Source of the DNA: Brumimicrobium mesophilum
GTDB taxonomy: Bacteria > Bacteroidota > Bacteroidia > Flavobacteriales_D > Crocinitomicaceae
DNA: 64,000 nt
Assembly (NCBI RefSeq): GCF_003025005.1
Contig: NZ_PVSS01000001.1
Coordinates: forward strand, 186,001 to 250,000
Direction: 5' to 3'
Position 1 is the stretch's first letter; every line of letters starts with the position of its first letter. A program made the position numbers and the translations under genes. The notes below the pieces were generated by a model. That model was not told the DNA's origin, ran no database searches, and saw only the letters and a program-made list of their open reading frames with translations. Shown piece after piece: positions 61,386 through 64,000 of this stretch.

Positions 61386-62483
61386 ATGTCAATAGCAAAA
61401 ACATACACAATATTAGCCTTGATTTCATTGGCACTTTTCACTTCATGTGGTAATGGTGAGAAAAGAAATGATGATAAGAAATCTGCCGTTGACAAAGAAG
61501 ATTCTGTTTATCCACATGAACTTTTAAAATCTTTTGAAGACAGACCATTTTTCTTTTATAATGTTGAGAATCTATTCGACACAATCAATGATCCTAAAAC
61601 AAAGGATGAAGATTTCTTACCAGAAAGTGAAAAAAAATGGACAGGAAATAGATACCAAGATAAGCTTGAAAAACTAGCAACCGTTTTAACACATCCGTCC
61701 GAAAACAATCCACTGTTTGTTGGTTTTGCCGAAATCGAAAATCGATTTGTGGTTTTAGACTTGATGAAAACGGGAAGATTGGCTAAAACGAAATACAGAG
61801 TTGTGCACTATGATGCACCGGATGTTCGTGGAATCGATGTTGCTTTTGCTTACGACAACGAAAGATTCAAAGTTTTGTATGAAGAAGCGATTGATTTATC
61901 AATTGCAAGTGAACCAGATTACAAAACACGTGATATTTTATATGTAAAAGGACTGTTGAAAGACAGTTTAGACATTCATGTTTTTGTTAATCATTGGTCA
62001 TCAAGACGAGGAGGTGCTGAAGCAAGCGAATATAAAAGAATCAATGCAGCGAAAGCTTTACTTGCCAAAACGGACTCAATTCGCAATAAAAATACAGATG
62101 CAAAAATCATCATTATGGGAGACTTCAATGATTATCCAAACAACAATTCCATCTTCGAAACTTTAGGCGCTGGATTAGCATCTAACGCAACTAATTTCGT
62201 GAATCTAATGTTGCCCATGCACGAAAATGGTGAAGGAAGTTACAACTACCGAGGAGAATGGGGAATGCTGGATCAATTTATTGTTTCACCAAGCTTAGTT
62301 GCTCCAGAAAAAGGACTGCACATAAAGGAAAGCAAAGCGTACTTGGTAAACGATGATAAATTTATGCACATCTTTGATAATGGTGAAAAAACACCAGGAA
62401 AAACTTATGGCGGACCTCAGTATTATGGAGGGTATTCAGACCATTTGGCGATTTACGGGTACTTGAAGATGATTGGTGAGTAA
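61386..62483 (+). CDS. Endonuclease/exonuclease/phosphatase-family lipoprotein
   Basis: 365 residues. SPII signal, lipobox FTSC at about 18-21, Lys/Asp-rich linker, then the EEP fold: FYNVENLFDTIND, FVGFAEIENR (catalytic Glu), VHYDAPDVRGIDVAF, FVNHWSSRRGG (His), IIIMGDFNDYP and GYSDHLAIYG (final Asp-His). Substrate could be nucleic acid or a phosphoester; family members in Bacteroidota are extracytoplasmic. Monocistronic. Confidence 0.9.
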   Translation: MSIAKTYTILALISLALFTSCGNGEKRNDDKKSAVDKEDSVYPHELLKSFEDRPFFFYNVENLFDTINDPKTKDEDFLPESEKKWTGNRYQDKLEKLATVLTHPSENNPLFVGFAEIENRFVVLDLMKTGRLAKTKYRVVHYDAPDVRGIDVAFAYDNERFKVLYEEAIDLSIASEPDYKTRDILYVKGLLKDSLDIHVFVNHWSSRRGGAEASEYKRINAAKALLAKTDSIRNKNTDAKIIIMGDFNDYPNNNSIFETLGAGLASNATNFVNLMLPMHENGEGSYNYRGEWGMLDQFIVSPSLVAPEKGLHIKESKAYLVNDDKFMHIFDNGEKTPGKTYGGPQYYGGYSDHLAIYGYLKMIGE

Positions 62484-62587
62484 AAGTTTTATGCTCTGAA
62501 TAAAAAAGTAATGAAGGGACGACGTAATTCAAAAGTCATACTTTCATCAAGCAAAGTTATATGCTACATTCAGGCTATTCCCCCTTT

Positions 62588-63409
62588 TCATATAAAATAA
62601 ATAACCAAGGCATAAACAATTATCCAACCGTCAATAATTCCGGAATAATACATTTCGTGTCTGTCGGTTCGGCTCCCAACGATTAGAATTCCCAAACCCA
62701 AATAGCAGAGATAAAACAACCATAAATGGCTAACAATTGGGAAGAAAAGATATAAACTTAAAGCACTAAGTACAGCAAAAATAACAGCCATAAACTTCGC
62801 TCCTTTCACACCAAATATTTGAGGAATTGTAGACTTTTGTTTTCTGTCATACACCAAATCACGGATATCAAAAGGAACGGTTGCAGCTAGAATGAAGAAG
62901 AAAATTGACAATCCCAAACCAATTGGGAAATCCGTTGAATCTGCAATTCTCATATATGGCCAATACACTGAAACAAGCGCCCATTGAGCTGCAATCAAAT
63001 AAATCTTAGCATAAGGAACATCGCGCAGAGCCATAGATTTCGGATGAATTTTCATGGCATAAAGCACTCCGATAATGGCACTAAAAGCAAGAAACCAAAA
63101 ATCAATATTCCAACCTAAAACTGCGAAATAGATTGTTACTGAGCCGATAATTCCAATTCCAGCGAGAATTTTGATTAAAAAAGTATGATTTTCCAACCAA
63201 TGATGACGATCTGAAGATTTTACTTTTATTTCTCCTAAGCGAAGAATGCGTTGAATGTTGTAGATAAAAAGAGTGGCGAAGAAAACGGTGAAGCCAATTC
63301 CAATATAGTGTGGACTTCCTAGTTTAATCGCACAAGAATAGGCTAGTAAACCGGCTGAAAGGCTTACGAGAATGTTACTGTATATTAGATATTGGAGAAA
63401 TCGCATCAT
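62588..63409 (-). CDS. UbiA-like prenyltransferase-family membrane protein
   Basis: 273 residues from ATG 63409 (or 63406); an open frame to 63568 exists but its extra 53 residues are polar and not membrane-like. About nine hydrophobic helices. The segment VPFDIRDLVYDRKQKSTIPQIFG corresponds to the second Asp-rich loop of UbiA enzymes (D-x-x-D...D), while the first N-x-x-x-D-x-x-x-D motif is poorly preserved (NIQRILRLGEIKVKSSDRHHW). It may be a divergent, possibly inactive, member. Confidence 0.7.
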   Translation of the reverse strand: MMRFLQYLIYSNILVSLSAGLLAYSCAIKLGSPHYIGIGFTVFFATLFIYNIQRILRLGEIKVKSSDRHHWLENHTFLIKILAGIGIIGSVTIYFAVLGWNIDFWFLAFSAIIGVLYAMKIHPKSMALRDVPYAKIYLIAAQWALVSVYWPYMRIADSTDFPIGLGLSIFFFILAATVPFDIRDLVYDRKQKSTIPQIFGVKGAKFMAVIFAVLSALSLYLFFPIVSHLWLFYLCYLGLGILIVGSRTDRHEMYYSGIIDGWIIVYALVIYFI

Positions 63410-63554
63410 GAATCGCAAAATTACGGGAAAATTCATGCTAAATTTGATAAATACAGTAAAATATGAACTTATTGGAAAGCTTTTCAACCGAATAAAAGAA
63501 AGTGCATCGCGTGAATCTACCGCCGTTGATTTACAAAGATTTTTATAGTTAAAA

Positions 63555-63797
63555 CTACACTTTTTCAATGGTTTTCTGCTTACCTTTCAATCTTGCAAGG
63601 GTAAAATTACGATTAACTTCATTTGCCAACTCATAAGGACGATTAAATGCTTCTTGTGTAAGTTTGAAAAAGATTGAAAGTTTACGAATTACCTCTTTTG
63701 CTAAACCCTTCTGATAATTAAGGATTTTAGAAGCTATTCCTTTTGATAAATCTATAATGTTTACTAAGTCATTGGCTTTTAAATCGTGGTCCTCCAT
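63555..63797 (-). CDS. HigA-like antitoxin, shortened
   Basis: 80 residues from ATG 63797 (a TTG at 63809 is also in frame). The HTH core DLKANDLVNIIDLSKGIASK followed by ILNYQKGLAKEVIRKLSIFF matches HigA antitoxins (MKQKDLAEIVG...VSEILNKKRxLTLEMIRKL pattern). In-frame codons upstream read ELNPIELLKYLM, typical of the HigA linker before the HTH, but they run directly into the tail of the HigB remnant and reach a stop, so the normal N-terminal 40-60 residues are missing. The C-terminus is Lys-rich. Confidence 0.65.
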   Translation of the reverse strand: MEDHDLKANDLVNIIDLSKGIASKILNYQKGLAKEVIRKLSIFFKLTQEAFNRPYELANEVNRNFTLARLKGKQKTIEKV

Positions 63798-63828
63798 CAA
63801 ATATTTCAAGAGTTCAATTGGATTTAAT

Positions 63829-64000
63829 TCAAGAAATGTAGTGTGTTCCCATCCACTTTACAAATAAATGAGCTTTGGTTCAACCAAAATTATACTTACA
63901 AATAACACGATACTTATTTCCTCCAATATTGAAGATCACTCTTTGTGAACTTTTACCTAAAATATCTGCGGTATTAAAAGTGAAAAACATATCAATCGGA
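63829..64000 (-). pseudogene. HigB-like toxin remnant (TGA-interrupted, cut by window edge)
   Basis: Minus-strand frame: FNTADILGKSSQRVIFNIGG then NKYRVICKYNFG, in-frame TGA at 63880-63882, then TKAHLFVKWMGTHY and a stop at 63829-63831. RVVFNIxGNxYRLIxKxNF...V-x-x-WIGTHAEYDK is the HigB signature, so the toxin is broken by a stop and lacks its AEYDKL end. Gene order toxin-antitoxin agrees with higBA. Confidence 0.7.

Noticed and set aside
63408-63549. 46-codon plus-strand frame (starts MNRKITGKFMLNLI, ends QRFL)
   Set aside because: Begins on the antisense side of the UbiA-like gene's start; no support beyond being open, although it could be checked for homologues.
1-64000. tRNA, rRNA, CRISPR array, intact insertion sequence, prophage, origin
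   Set aside because: No cloverleaf with a GTTCRANNC arm, no rRNA-like GC-rich stretch, no regularly spaced direct repeats, no transposase or phage structural genes seen; DnaA-box clusters not noticed.

Overview
The window is AT-rich (roughly one third GC by eye) and carries Bacteroidota hallmarks: promoters of the TTTG-N19-TAnnTTTG type rather than the E. coli sigma70 type, many SPI/SPII secretory proteins, several proteins ending in the type IX secretion (T9SS) type A sorting domain (IYPNP/LYPNP near the start, lysine-rich end), and Bacteroidota-specific families (DUF5606, DUF5686, DUF4836, HU-CCDC81/SPOR protein). The gene set fits a free-living member of the Flavobacteriales; Crocinitomicaceae-like is my inference and is not proven by the window.

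Layout. 1-9.2 kb: two divergent S8 subtilases (the first cut by the window edge), DUF5606 protein, M3 oligopeptidase, a frameshifted OmpA-domain gene with its partner, a small lipoprotein, a fossil fragment of an M3 peptidase C-terminus, and a two-repeat T9SS secreted protein. 9.2-24.1 kb: orphan GAF-HisKA_2 histidine kinase, DUF5686 outer-membrane protein, HD hydrolase, GNAT-nitrilase fusion with MscS channel and class-C beta-lactamase-like serine hydrolase, PhnA-like protein, a tandem pair of paralogous membrane proteins, dipeptidyl peptidase III, FolD.

24.3-34.1 kb is the most interesting locus: a divergent XRE/S24-like regulator facing a five-gene operon of a YbjN-like protein, a PspA/IM30 (ESCRT-III superfamily) protein, a YqiJ/NfeD-like OB-fold membrane protein, a 687-residue flotillin and a 1612-residue MoxR-like AAA+ ATPase. 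A near-consensus promoter and a palindrome overlapping the predicted start site sit in the intergenic region, suggesting a regulated membrane-stress or membrane-remodelling machine.

34.3-48.3 kb: small lipoproteins, a LuxE-like acyl-protein synthetase, a candidate small RNA with a strong terminator, a lipoprotein/DUF4836 operon, acyl-CoA thioesterase, a PIG-V-like mannosyltransferase, HemJ-TatD-asparaginase operon, and a decayed T9SS gene. 48.3-64 kb: mostly housekeeping genes (PpiD-like foldase, CorC/HlyC protein, PurD, M23 peptidase, DAO oxidoreductase, bacilliredoxin, DprA, KdsB, HU-SPOR protein, C1 peptidase, EEP-family lipoprotein, UbiA-like protein), ending in a degraded HigB/HigA toxin-antitoxin module.

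Several loci are visibly decaying (frameshifted ompA-like gene, M3 fragment, T9SS gene with an in-frame TAG, HigBA), and intergenic spaces carry at least three kinds of dispersed repeats. I saw no tRNA, rRNA, CRISPR array, intact insertion sequence or prophage.
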